A DNA stretch of 64,000 nucleotides from Paenibacillus sp. NAIST15-1 (GCF_001894745.1 NZ_BBYF01000005.1:1-64000); one strand, 5' to 3'. Counted from the stretch's first letter, positions 34,903 to 43,872 are shown. Numbers and translations are program-made. The notes: a model not told the origin generated them from the sequence alone.

Positions 34903-37152
34903 ATGGATATCGCTGAACATCTTTTCAATTGGTTTGTTGCTTCGACGCTGATGGCAAGCGCGGTTGCAGTCGTGGTGCTAGCAGTTCAGCATCTGTTCCA
35001 AAGACGCATCCATGCGCGTTTGAGGCACGCACTATGGCTAATTGTATTGTTGAGGCTCATGCTGCCGGTTCTGCCGCAAAGTCCGGTAAGCTTGTTTAAT
35101 GCAGTTCCTACACTGACAAGCATAAAAAATGCTGTCTTCGGGCTTTCGTATCAGCTGGGTAAGCCTGACACGATATCCGAACACAGCCAAATAGAAAACA
35201 CCAATCAATCTCATTATACAACGAATGAAGCTGAGAAGAACACTGTTTTTCAGCCTCTTATGACCATGAAGGATACGGAAGAACAGGCCGAAGCGGGCAT
35301 AGAGAGAGAAAGCCACCCGGCTGTTCGTGTGCTGGCTGTAGTTTGGCTGACGGGTGCGGTCGTCTTGCTCGGATATAACCTGACCTACTGGCTGCGCTTC
35401 CTAAGAAAACAAAAACATTTCAGTCCTGTCGACAGTCCTGCGATATTGAAAATTGCGGAACAATGTCGAATCTTATTTTCCATTAAACGCCCTGTGGGGA
35501 TATACGCGGATCCATCCGCTCAAAGTCCGTATATTACTGGAGTTTTCCGTCCAGCGGTCTATTTGCCGAAATCGCTTATTTCAGAAGCAGTCAATGAACA
35601 ACTTCTCAAGCACGTGATCGCGCATGAGCTGGCTCACTACAAACGAAAGGATACGATCTGGAATATGATCGGTAGTCTGGTGTTTGCTGTTCACTGGATG
35701 AATCCATTCGTATGGTTCATGCTGCGGCAGATGAAGGCCGACCGGGAGCTGGCCTGTGATGCCTGTGTCCTGGAGGCGCTTGGGGAAGAGGAGGCTGTGC
35801 CTTACGGCATGACGATTATCGGATTTCTAAGACGGTATGCTACGGGAAGAAGTCAGGCTCATCTTCTTTATTTCAAAGGCTCTAACGGTCAAAGAGAAAT
35901 GATAAGGAGAATTAGTATGATTCAATCTTTTAAAAAGGGTTCATATAAATTATCAATGATGGCAGTCATTCTCGTACTCTTGATCGGTACGGCAACGCTG
36001 ACAAATGCGAGCGCATCCGAAGGGGGAGCTTCCGCTTGGATTCATGCCGAAGACGGCGGGAATGAAATGCTATTTCCGAATGAAGAATTCCGGGTATATG
36101 ATAACCTTGAAAAAGGGGCGAAGGTGGCACCGTTTACATTTAAAGTTCCTTCCCTGCTGCCAGAGGGCTATGGTTTTAGCAAGTTGAGCATTCAATTCGA
36201 TGCTTCGTCACCGAGTGTCAGACTAGATTATGTTAAGGCTAAAATAAACAAAAGTAGTGGCAACTTCAGCTTGAGAATTAAGCCAGGCACTGATCTTCAG
36301 AAACAGTATGATCAAATTTTCAAGGGAGAGCAAGACAGAATCGATCAGAAGGATAGCGGGAAAGTTATAGAGAGAGAATCCCTATCCTTAGCCGGCATAG
36401 AAGAAGGCTACAAAATTACGATTCGCATGACCACCTGGAAGGGACAGCCGGAAAGATATTATTATATCTGGAAGGATCAAGGCATAAGCTATGAATTAAG
36501 CTCCTACATCTTGTCTAGCAGCGAAATGGAGCAAATGATAGGTTCCATGAAATTTCCCGAGGCCAAGGTGAACAAACTTCATGAAGACAATGAGTATCAT
36601 GGCATAATCTTGACCGGTTTGTATGATGCCGAGGATATCCGACGTGCTCAGAAGCTGGTGGGTTTTAAAGCCGCTTTTCCGCGCAAGCTGCCCGGGGAAT
36701 TTGCCGCCAGCAGTTCCTATGTTTCCCGTAAAGCGAATTTCAATCATGTAGAGAATGATGAGGATTCCATGCGCAAACTGTTGAATGTCCGTTATAGCCG
36801 AGGCGATCACAAACAGAAAAATAAAGCTGATTCCGGCATCCGAGACGTTTCATTTAAGCAGATGTTAAACGGGAATATGTATCAGGAGATGAAAAAGAAC
36901 GGCCAGGCTTCTTATTCGAAAATTGACGGTGAACGGAATAATGTTAAGCTCACGGCCATAACTCTACAGGGGAAAGAAGTACTTCGTACAGAACCTTACA
37001 ATCTGGATGGCGAACCTAAAGGACCTAATGATCTTAGACTAGTCAGCTACTTCTGGTTTGACGGTAAGGTTTGTTATCAGGCCGTTTTCAGCGGACAAGG
37101 ACCGGAGGAGCAAAAAATAGTGGAATATTTAATGAAGCCGGACCGGAAATAG
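34903..37152 (+). CDS. M56 family metallopeptidase sensor (BlaR1-like) with DUF4367-type sensor region
   Basis: 749 residues. Membrane segments near 10-30, 45-60, 142-163 and 350-363; gluzincin motif His241-Glu-Leu-Ala-His245 (HVIAHELAHYKRKD) with the downstream RELACDACVLE block that supplies the third ligand. This half is BlaR1-like. The extracellular part (about 370-749) has no SxxK penicillin-binding motif; instead it carries DUF4367-like segments such as PFTFKVPSLLPEGYGFSKL and LVGFKAAFPRKLPGEFAASSSY, so the signal is probably not a beta-lactam. On sensing, the peptidase would trigger cleavage of the BlaI-like repressor. It follows that gene by 44 bases. Confidence 0.85.
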   Translation: MDIAEHLFNWFVASTLMASAVAVVVLAVQHLFQRRIHARLRHALWLIVLLRLMLPVLPQSPVSLFNAVPTLTSIKNAVFGLSYQLGKPDTISEHSQIENTNQSHYTTNEAEKNTVFQPLMTMKDTEEQAEAGIERESHPAVRVLAVVWLTGAVVLLGYNLTYWLRFLRKQKHFSPVDSPAILKIAEQCRILFSIKRPVGIYADPSAQSPYITGVFRPAVYLPKSLISEAVNEQLLKHVIAHELAHYKRKDTIWNMIGSLVFAVHWMNPFVWFMLRQMKADRELACDACVLEALGEEEAVPYGMTIIGFLRRYATGRSQAHLLYFKGSNGQREMIRRISMIQSFKKGSYKLSMMAVILVLLIGTATLTNASASEGGASAWIHAEDGGNEMLFPNEEFRVYDNLEKGAKVAPFTFKVPSLLPEGYGFSKLSIQFDASSPSVRLDYVKAKINKSSGNFSLRIKPGTDLQKQYDQIFKGEQDRIDQKDSGKVIERESLSLAGIEEGYKITIRMTTWKGQPERYYYIWKDQGISYELSSYILSSSEMEQMIGSMKFPEAKVNKLHEDNEYHGIILTGLYDAEDIRRAQKLVGFKAAFPRKLPGEFAASSSYVSRKANFNHVENDEDSMRKLLNVRYSRGDHKQKNKADSGIRDVSFKQMLNGNMYQEMKKNGQASYSKIDGERNNVKLTAITLQGKEVLRTEPYNLDGEPKGPNDLRLVSYFWFDGKVCYQAVFSGQGPEEQKIVEYLMKPDRK

Positions 37153-37172
37153 AAGTCAATAAAATCATGCCA

Positions 37173-37207
37173 AAGTAGGCCGCCACAATCACAGTGGTGG
37201 CCTACTT
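37173..37207 (+). terminator. Terminator after the M56 gene
   Basis: AAGTAGGCCGCCAC / GTGGTGGCCTACTT, 14-base stem with one G-T pair and a 7-base loop; weak T tract (AATTATT). The left half (GCCAAAGTAGGCCG) is also found at 34300-34313, perhaps from an earlier copy. Confidence 0.65.
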
Positions 37208-37267
37208 AATTATTGAAACACTTACATGGTAATCCTTTACATGTGGTCAGAATATTGATATAGTAAA

Positions 37268-37288
37268 TACGTAATTAAATATTACGTA
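37268..37288. promoter_or_regulatory. Palindromic operator before the ArsR-GyrB-like gene
   Basis: TACGTAAT-TAAAT-ATTACGTA (8-base arms, 5-base centre), followed by a further half site AACGTAT. TTGATA at 37255-37260 with a 17-base spacer places the -10 inside the palindrome. Suited to autoregulation by the ArsR-type HTH encoded next. Confidence 0.65.
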
Positions 37289-37314
37289 ATAACGTATATT
37301 TGGAGGTGGTATTC

Positions 37315-38406
37315 ATTAGCAACGAAGAATTGCGTATTGAGATAGACGCATTGAAAACACAAATGGCAAGACTAGAACAACTCGTTCGAAATATTGCAAC
37401 CAGTCGTCCTTCTGTTGAGCTGCCGGACGAGATTCATGCAAGTAATGAAAGTGAATCGTCTGGTTCCGTTTATTATGCTGGTCAGTATCAATCAAATGGA
37501 CAATTATTGCGTTGGGAACCAAAAGAAAGACAATTAAAGCAGTTACTTCATATAGGCACCGATAAAATTTCAAAAATACTTTCAGCCTTAGGCAGTAAAC
37601 CGCGTCTCGATATTATAATATCCATTCTTACAGAGTCACTTACTGGTACACAAATCGTCGAAAAGTTAGGTTTGGGTACCACTGGCCAGTTATATCACCA
37701 TTTGAAGGCATTGCAAGGTGCAGACTTGTTATCACAGGACAAAAGTGGACGCTACACATTACCTGATCATCGGAAATTACCACTACTTTTGTTATTATCA
37801 GCCGTGGTGGATATGTTAGATACTAGCGATTATTTAGACATGGTCGAGGTAAGAAATTCTGCAGGTTCATATCTGGGGGAAATAAGCAAGGATGGTTTTG
37901 ATGCTAATTTGCTTTTATGGGCAGTATTGGAGAATTCAATACTTGAGCACGTTGCCGGTTACGTGAGTGAGGTTCATATTTTCTTACATCAACATGGGGA
38001 TGCAACCGTTAGCGATAACGGTAGAGGCATACCCGTTGGAGCATTTCAAGACAGTAATAAATCAACGGTACAAACTGTATTAACAGACATCGAAAGATTT
38101 AGCAGTGAGGCTCCGTACCAAGCACCTGGCGCGGAAAAAGGTATCAGCATTGCAATCGTCAACGCTCTTACCTACCGTCTTACTGTTGAAGTCCAAAGAG
38201 AAGGTTATATCTATCGCCAAGATTATAAGCACGGGATTCCACAATCCGATCTAATGACGGTAGGCGTAACACAATCTAATGGTACTAGTATAACCTTTAG
38301 ACCCGACCCTGAATTATTTGGCAGAGGATTCGATCGAGATACACTTAATCAACAAATAGAAAGATTGGCATTGTCGTATCCGGACTTGACCGTTTATTTA
38401 CATTAA
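37315..38406 (+). CDS. ArsR-type HTH protein fused to a GyrB-like (GHKL) ATPase domain
   Basis: About 363 residues. N-terminal coiled segment (1-30), a linker, an ArsR-type winged helix about 85-155 (ILSALGSKPRLDIIISIL ... GTTGQLYHHLKALQGADLL), and from about 195 a type II topoisomerase-like ATPase: LLWAVLENSILEHVAGYVSEVHIF, then DNGRGIPVG, AEKGISIAIVNALTYRLTVEV, YRQDYKHGIPQSDL and GTSITFRPDPELFG. These correspond block by block to the GyrB N-terminal ATPase, but the GLHGVG lid is altered to AEKGIS. GGAGGTG at 37302-37308 favours ATT at 37315 as start; TTG at 37300 has no site. Probably an ATP-dependent regulator; methyltransferase gene follows after 19 bases. Confidence 0.75.
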   Translation: MSNEELRIEIDALKTQMARLEQLVRNIATSRPSVELPDEIHASNESESSGSVYYAGQYQSNGQLLRWEPKERQLKQLLHIGTDKISKILSALGSKPRLDIIISILTESLTGTQIVEKLGLGTTGQLYHHLKALQGADLLSQDKSGRYTLPDHRKLPLLLLLSAVVDMLDTSDYLDMVEVRNSAGSYLGEISKDGFDANLLLWAVLENSILEHVAGYVSEVHIFLHQHGDATVSDNGRGIPVGAFQDSNKSTVQTVLTDIERFSSEAPYQAPGAEKGISIAIVNALTYRLTVEVQREGYIYRQDYKHGIPQSDLMTVGVTQSNGTSITFRPDPELFGRGFDRDTLNQQIERLALSYPDLTVYLH

Positions 38407-38425
38407 GACGACGAGGAGGAACGTT

Positions 38426-39142
38426 ATGGTTGAGACAATTTATACGAATGAGGATATCCTGACTATGCTCGATTCCTTATTAAAAGAACAATCTACATTT
38501 AATTGGGATACTTTCTATTCTGAAAGAGGTAGGTCAGTTCCGTTTTTCATTAATGCCCCAGATGAAAACTTGGTTCAATATTTCAAGGAAAAATGGATTA
38601 CACCAGGAGGAAGGGGCCTAGAACTGGGTTGTGGACCGGGAAGAAACGCTATTTATTTGGCTAAGCAAGGGTATGACGTTGATGCAGTAGACGCATCCAA
38701 TGAAGCTTTGCAATGGGGGAATGAAAGGGCTAAAGAGCAAGGGGGCAGCATTCGTTTTATTTTTAAAAACATTTTTGATTTGGACATTCAGAAGATACAA
38801 TACGATGTAATATACGATTCTGGATGCTTTCACCATATTGCTCCGCATCGAAGAATTGATTATGTAAACCTGATTAACGAAGGTTTAAAACCTGGTGGAT
38901 TCTTTGGAATCACTTGTTTCGTTGAGAATGGTAATGTAGGTGGCTCTGATATTACTGATTGGGAAGTTTATCGTCAACGTAGTCTAAGAGGAGGACTTGG
39001 ATATACTCCTGAGAAATTAAAGACGATATTTAAAGACTTTCAAATTGTTGAAATCCGGAGAATGAAGGATATAGAACAACCAAGTGACTGTTTTGGTACA
39101 TCAGGATTATGGGCAGCTTTGTTTCAAAAGAGAGCGGATTAA
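38426..39142 (+). CDS. Class I SAM-dependent methyltransferase
   Basis: 238 residues. Motif I LELGCGPGRNAIYLA (about 67-81), motif II acidic VDAVDAS, motif IV YDVIYDSGCFHHIAPHRR, then LKPGGFFGIT. The N-terminal stretch with NWDTFYSERGRSVPFF and the Cys/His-rich catalytic region resemble TehB/thiopurine-type small-molecule methyltransferases; substrate unknown. GAGGAGG is 7 to 8 bases upstream. Cotranscribed with the HTH-ATPase gene, which may control it. Confidence 0.85.
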   Translation: MVETIYTNEDILTMLDSLLKEQSTFNWDTFYSERGRSVPFFINAPDENLVQYFKEKWITPGGRGLELGCGPGRNAIYLAKQGYDVDAVDASNEALQWGNERAKEQGGSIRFIFKNIFDLDIQKIQYDVIYDSGCFHHIAPHRRIDYVNLINEGLKPGGFFGITCFVENGNVGGSDITDWEVYRQRSLRGGLGYTPEKLKTIFKDFQIVEIRRMKDIEQPSDCFGTSGLWAALFQKRAD

Positions 39143-39151
39143 TATCAAAAG

Positions 39152-39301
39152 GGTGTTATTGTAGGTACCTCTCTCATGCTCGGTACGTTCGTTGCCAAGA
39201 GAGTGGCGCAGCGTATGAGTATTGCCTCATTCCGATATGTATTGGATGTTCTCCTCTTATGTTCAGGGCTTTCGATGCTGTGGACTGGATTCGCTCTGTA
39301 G
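39152..39301 (+). pseudogene. C-terminal remnant of a TauE/SafE permease
   Basis: Fifty codons read GVIVGTSLMLGTFVAKRVAQ, then FRYVLDVLLLCSGLSMLWTGFAL before TAG, the last membrane segments of the sulfite exporter TauE/SafE family. No start codon, ribosome binding site or upstream part exists; the frame abuts the methyltransferase stop. Confidence 0.75.
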
Positions 39302-39396
39302 TGATAGTTCGACAATATAACAGAATTTTCTGCACTAATATTTACTTTATCACTCACAAAATAGTTCAACAGAACCTCATTTGGATAAATATGGGA

Positions 39397-39405
39397 TGTT
39401 ATAAT
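39397..39405 (+). promoter_or_regulatory. Extended -10 promoter for a secreted protein gene
   Basis: TGTTATAAT, an extended -10, 64 bases before the TTG start at 39469; no good -35. Confidence 0.5.
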
Positions 39406-39468
39406 CATTATCTGTGATGGTTGTTTACTTACTCCATCATACATTCTCACTCCAGGAGGGGTTGCCAA

Positions 39469-39930
39469 TTGTTCAAGAAATCATTAATGATCACTTCAAT
39501 GGCCGTTGTTCTATTTTGTAGTGCGATACTTCCGGCGACACAAACGTTTGCTGCTGCAAAACCTGCACCTGTAACATCAATAGCTGTTAAAGTTATGGAT
39601 GGACAAGCTGAAGCTTCCGGAAAGTTGGGTGTGCTAGTTAGTGATGCTCTTGGTGTCATTAAGGGATCTGTTAACACTGGTGGTGAAGTACTCTACAATG
39701 TTGCAAAATGGCTTAATACAGATACAGCAAAATATTTTTCCAACAACTCCAGCAAAATCATTGAAGGGATCGATAATGCAATAGCCAAAATCGATACGGC
39801 AAAGGATTATGCGACTGAAGACATCAGTACCATTGTTCTCGATGGCCTTCGCATGGCAGGTGTTCCTGATTCATACGGTGTACCTATTGCTGAAGCAATT
39901 GCTACGACAGTTGACTGGCTTCTGCTGTAA
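39469..39930 (+). CDS. Secreted protein of unknown function
   Basis: 153 residues from TTG at 39469, which has AGGAGGGG 8 bases upstream; the frame is open from 39421 but without a site. Signal peptide about 1-28 (FKKSLMITSMAVVLFCSAILP ending TFAAA). The mature part is small, Ala/Ile-rich and helical (KLGVLVSDALGVIKGSVNTGG, IIEGIDNAIAKIDTAKDYA). A terminator follows within 20 bases, so it is a single-gene unit. No family recognised. Confidence 0.7.
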   Translation: MFKKSLMITSMAVVLFCSAILPATQTFAAAKPAPVTSIAVKVMDGQAEASGKLGVLVSDALGVIKGSVNTGGEVLYNVAKWLNTDTAKYFSNNSSKIIEGIDNAIAKIDTAKDYATEDISTIVLDGLRMAGVPDSYGVPIAEAIATTVDWLLL

Positions 39931-39946
39931 TTAAATTTGGTTAATT

Positions 39947-39998
39947 CAAAACCAATCTCCTGCCCGGTTATTACAAACCGTATGGGGGATTGGTTTTT
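39947..39998. terminator. Bidirectional terminator
   Basis: AAAACCAATC / GATTGGTTTT stem around a 32-base interior, with TTTTTG on the plus strand. It separates the secreted protein gene from the convergent small wHTH gene. Confidence 0.75.
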
Positions 39999-40014
39999 GT
40001 GATATAGCAGCTGC

Positions 40015-40296
40015 TTATACTTTCTTCTTTGCGACTTCTTGATATAATGTCTCCAGATGCTGCTGAGCGTCTCGAAGTTCATCTTTTCCCCTTAATGTAA
40101 TATCGTATAGGGAACCTGTAATAGTTAAATAGCCTTCGTTCGTCAGATGATCCAGCTCTTGTTTTACTTGCTGTGGACTAAATTGATAGCCGTGGCTGTT
40201 AATTTCAGGTTGGATCTCCTCAGGTGTAAGTGCATGTTGATTCGCATGATACAACAGGTGAATTCGTGTAAATGCGTTTTCGAAATCAGAATGCAT
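40015..40296 (-). CDS. Small winged-helix-like protein
   Basis: 93 residues. Pattern ALTPEEIQPEINSHGYQFSPQQVKQELDHLTNEGYLTITGSLYDIT looks like a winged helix with a long first helix. Start at 40296 is the first ATG giving AAGGGG at acceptable distance (about 12 bases); the ATG at 40317 overlaps that site. Residues 75-93 are charged and helical. A frameshifted duplicate lies at 55036-55285. Function unknown. Confidence 0.6.
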   Translation of the reverse strand: MHSDFENAFTRIHLLYHANQHALTPEEIQPEINSHGYQFSPQQVKQELDHLTNEGYLTITGSLYDITLRGKDELRDAQQHLETLYQEVAKKKV

Positions 40297-40467
40297 GGTG
40301 AATAATCCCCTTTTCATAAATGGTATTCAATCATAGTTATCATTGTTTTTCTATCCCTTCATTATGCATTCCCCCGATGAAACAGTTGAAATATATACCG
40401 GATCATGGTTAAACTTCTTGTAAGATCAGCTTGTATTCACTCTACAATAATCAACGGGGTATCAAAC

Positions 40468-41145
40468 ATGACAAAAACAATCTTAATTGTCGAAGACGAA
40501 CATATATTGCGGGAAATTATGAAAGACTATTTTAGCAACGAAGGATACAACGTTCTAGAAGCAGGGGATGGCAAAGCAGCATTACAACTATTTCAGGAAA
40601 ATAACGTGGATCTGCTTATCCTTGATATTATGCTGCCAGAATTAGATGGTTGGTCCGTATGTCGTCGAATTCGCAAAACTTCAAATGTACCGATTATTAT
40701 GCTAACCGCTCGCGTCGATGAAGATGATACACTGCTTGGATTTGAACTGGGTACGGACGACTACGTTACCAAGCCTTACAGCCCACCAATCTTACTCGCT
40801 CGAGCGAAGAGATTGCTAGAAAACCGACAAATGCAAGAAATGGACAACGAAATCATCTCTAGCAGCGGCATTTCCGTCTATGTGCATGCTCGCACGGTTA
40901 CTGTAGATGGAGTTAGCTGCAGCTTGACTCATACTGAATTTGAAATCCTATCATACTTAATGAAGCACAAAGGAATTATTATCACGCGCGAACAATTGAT
41001 AATGAGAATATGGGGCTATGACTATGAAGGCGATGAACGGACGGTCAACAGTCATATACGGAATTTGCGTCAAAAACTAGGGAACAAATCGGATTGCATC
41101 GTTACGGTAGTTCGGTCTGGCTATAAATTTGAGGAGATAACATGA
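40468..41145 (+). CDS. OmpR-family response regulator
   Basis: 225 residues. Receiver 1-118 with Glu9/Asp10, phosphoacceptor Asp53 (LILDIMLPELDG), Thr80 and Lys102 (YVTKPYSP); C-terminal winged helix 130-225 ending RTVNSHIRNLRQKLG ... VVRSGYKFEE. ACGGGG about 9 bases upstream. Its stop overlaps the kinase start (ATGA). The nearest downstream genes form an O-acetylation cluster, a plausible target. Confidence 0.93.
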   Translation: MTKTILIVEDEHILREIMKDYFSNEGYNVLEAGDGKAALQLFQENNVDLLILDIMLPELDGWSVCRRIRKTSNVPIIMLTARVDEDDTLLGFELGTDDYVTKPYSPPILLARAKRLLENRQMQEMDNEIISSSGISVYVHARTVTVDGVSCSLTHTEFEILSYLMKHKGIIITREQLIMRIWGYDYEGDERTVNSHIRNLRQKLGNKSDCIVTVVRSGYKFEEIT

Positions 41146-42944
41146 AAAAAGGGATCGTATTCAAGTTATTTGTGTTAACAACCGCATTATGTTTACTTAT
41201 CCTCGCCATCATTTATTTTGGCCAGACCGTATTTTTCAAGAAATATTATGTCCATCAAAAGGTAGAGAATGTGAAAGCAAGCCTTGAAGCATTCGCTCAA
41301 AACTATGCTAACCACGACAATCAGACGGTAGAGATACAGCGGCTGGAACAGGAATTTTATCGAGAGCATAATACATGGGTAACTATACTGGATCAACTCG
41401 GCAATATAAAAGAAAGCAATGATGACTCGATCGAAGTTGAAATAAATAGCGTTAGTGGTGGGGGTTTCACTGCCAAAACCATCACAATCCCTTTATATAG
41501 CTTTACTGATTTTCAGGGAATCCGACAAGGACATGAATTTCTACGAAAAGGGACCGACGCCGTAATTCAAGTCCTTAGAAAAGGGACAGAAGTTATTCCT
41601 TATCGAATGAGCATATATAACTTCGCACTTACGTGGGAGAATAATCAAATGGCAAACAAAGAACATGAGCTCTTTCCAAATGGAAATGAGGAAGATTGGA
41701 ATAATGAGAAATTCCCTAGTCTTTACTTAACCGGAACCATAACAAAAACAACACTTCCAGCCAAAAATGAAGCTATTCGATTTATTTATTCGAACCACCT
41801 GTTCTTAGACCGAATCAGAGCATTTCAAGCGGAATTGCTGTTGAAGAATGCAGAGGAGGCAGCAGCTACATTAGAAGGTACGTACGAAGAGAATGATATC
41901 AAATATAAACAGTTTGTTATACCTATTAAAGACAAAGAGGGGAAGGATGCATATCTTTTTGCAATGACTTCCCTGCAGCCAGTTGATGAAGCCATACAGA
42001 TGATCCAGGATTATTATCTTTATCTCATTGTATTCGTTCTGGTGCTTATATTGCTGGCCTCGTTCTATTATTCCAAAGGTATCGCAAGACCTTTGTTGCG
42101 AATCAATCAAATGGCAAAGAAGATAACGGAGCTGGATTTCTCTGAAAAGCTTCCGATTACGTCAAAAGATGAGATCGGAAATCTCTCCCGCAATATTAAT
42201 GAGCTATCGGACAAGTTATATTCTTATATCCAAAAGCTTCAGCATGATATCGAAAAAGAAAAGCAGTTGGAGCATACACGCAAGGAATTCATTTCAGGTG
42301 TGTCACATGAATTGAAAACTCCTCTGAGTGTCATCCAGAGTTGTCTGTCGATCTTGAAAGATGGGGTCGCGAACCACAAGAAGGATTATTACTTTGCCGC
42401 GATGGAGAGTGAAGTGAAGAGGATGGATCTTCTCATTGTGGACATGTTGAAATTAGCGAAATATGAATCTGGTACCTATAAAATACAACTGGACACGTTC
42501 CGTATCGATACAGTTATTGATGAATCATGTAATAAACTCTCTGCAGAAATCGCAAGGAAGCAATTGAGTTTACATGTATCTCTTGCTCCGATCGAAGTTG
42601 TGGCCAATGAGCTGCTCATCGGTCAAGTCATCGTCAACTTTATCAATAATGCGATACGCTACACACCTGAGGGGAATTCCATTCATATTTCAATGAATGA
42701 GGAACAGGAATCGGTAAAGATATGTATTGAAAATACAGGTGTCCATATACCGTCAGAGAAAATCGAGAAAATATGGGATCGCTTTTACCGTGGAGAAGCT
42801 TCCCGCCATCGTTCTACTGGGGGAACTGGCCTTGGACTAGCCATTTCCAAAAAAATATTGGAATTGCATGAGGTCAATTATGGTGCAAGCAATACAACGG
42901 ACGGTGTTCTCTTCTTTTTCTACCTCAAGAAAAGCAACTTCTAA
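41142..42944 (+). CDS. Sensor histidine kinase
   Basis: 600 residues. Membrane helices at about 8-28 and 292-310 enclose a large extracellular sensor (about 30-290); HAMP 312-365; phosphoacceptor His389 in VSHELKTPLSV; ATPase with N box FINNAIRYTPEG, and GGTGLGLAISKKI. Classical HisKA/HATPase kinase, partner of the regulator with which it overlaps by 4 bases. A strong terminator follows. Confidence 0.93.
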   Translation: MKKGIVFKLFVLTTALCLLILAIIYFGQTVFFKKYYVHQKVENVKASLEAFAQNYANHDNQTVEIQRLEQEFYREHNTWVTILDQLGNIKESNDDSIEVEINSVSGGGFTAKTITIPLYSFTDFQGIRQGHEFLRKGTDAVIQVLRKGTEVIPYRMSIYNFALTWENNQMANKEHELFPNGNEEDWNNEKFPSLYLTGTITKTTLPAKNEAIRFIYSNHLFLDRIRAFQAELLLKNAEEAAATLEGTYEENDIKYKQFVIPIKDKEGKDAYLFAMTSLQPVDEAIQMIQDYYLYLIVFVLVLILLASFYYSKGIARPLLRINQMAKKITELDFSEKLPITSKDEIGNLSRNINELSDKLYSYIQKLQHDIEKEKQLEHTRKEFISGVSHELKTPLSVIQSCLSILKDGVANHKKDYYFAAMESEVKRMDLLIVDMLKLAKYESGTYKIQLDTFRIDTVIDESCNKLSAEIARKQLSLHVSLAPIEVVANELLIGQVIVNFINNAIRYTPEGNSIHISMNEEQESVKICIENTGVHIPSEKIEKIWDRFYRGEASRHRSTGGTGLGLAISKKILELHEVNYGASNTTDGVLFFFYLKKSNF

Positions 42945-42982
42945 ATATGCCGAACCTAATTCTGATTGGTTATATATATGAG

Positions 42983-43020
42983 CAGTTTCTTGACTACATC
43001 AAGAAACTGTTTTTTATTTT
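42983..43020 (+). terminator. Rho-independent terminator
   Basis: CAGTTTCTTGA / TCAAGAAACTG, perfect 11-base stem, loop CTACA, then TTTTTTATTTT. Confidence 0.92.
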
Positions 43021-43140
43021 ATATCAATCTCTTCTGCACTTTATCTGCATCTCTCCACATTAGACTATTCATTGTTATGAGGTAGGAACATCACATACAT
43101 CAAATTAACAAAAAATGAGTCACAGGAGAGGAAGAATATA

Positions 43141-43842
43141 ATGTTAAACACATGGAAAACCATACTGCTGGCAGGAATGCTTGTTGTTTCCCTAACAGCT
43201 TGCGTAAATCAAAATGGGGGAACATCTTCACAGGCAGTTGATACAGAAGCGTCAGCAAACAAAGACGCAAAAACGCTAAAAGAATCCTCAACATCAATGA
43301 ACGAAAATACTGAACTGAAATCGCTGTTCAAAAAAAGTGTTTTCTATGGCGACTCCATTACAGAAGGATTTATGTTTCATGATGTTTTGGACATAAGGAA
43401 TGTATTTGGAGAGGCCGGCAAAACAGCTTTCTTCGCGGTAAAAGACAATGATGTAGCCAAACTGGTCGAGAGAAATCCTGAACATCTATTTATCGCACTC
43501 GGCTCAGATGACATCCTCTGGCCAACGGATAATCCGTTGCAATTCGGGATTCAACAATATGGGATGCTGCTCGATAAGATCAAAGAGGAGCTCCCTCATA
43601 CCAAAATAACGATCTTGTCGGTGACCCCGGTAACAGAGAAAGCGTTAAAAGAAGAGCCGCGGTACTCCAATATTGCCGCTTACAATCAAATGTTGAAAGA
43701 ACTGGCCGGCAAAAAACAAGTGAAGTATGTCGATGTGTCTTCTATTGCTGAGCAGAATCCATCTCTCTATGATGAGGACGGGATTCATTTCAAAGCTGAA
43801 TTTTATCCGCTTTTGCTCGACTTTCTGAAAGGCGAACTGTAA
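43141..43842 (+). CDS. SGNH/GDSL hydrolase lipoprotein
   Basis: 233 residues. Lipoprotein signal with lipobox LTAC (Cys21), a Ser/Ala/Lys-rich linker, then the SGNH core: block I FYGDSITEG with Ser, ALGSDDIL in place of the usual GxND, and block V DGIHF with catalytic Asp and His. AGGAGAGG lies about 11 bases upstream. It leads a four-gene set with MBOAT, DHHW and DUF4358 genes, and would act outside the membrane on O-acetyl groups of a surface polymer, as acetyl transferring or removing enzyme. Confidence 0.87.
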   Translation: MLNTWKTILLAGMLVVSLTACVNQNGGTSSQAVDTEASANKDAKTLKESSTSMNENTELKSLFKKSVFYGDSITEGFMFHDVLDIRNVFGEAGKTAFFAVKDNDVAKLVERNPEHLFIALGSDDILWPTDNPLQFGIQQYGMLLDKIKEELPHTKITILSVTPVTEKALKEEPRYSNIAAYNQMLKELAGKKQVKYVDVSSIAEQNPSLYDEDGIHFKAEFYPLLLDFLKGEL

Positions 43843-43872
43843 TACGCTTCTCATGAGGGAGGTTGACGAAGG

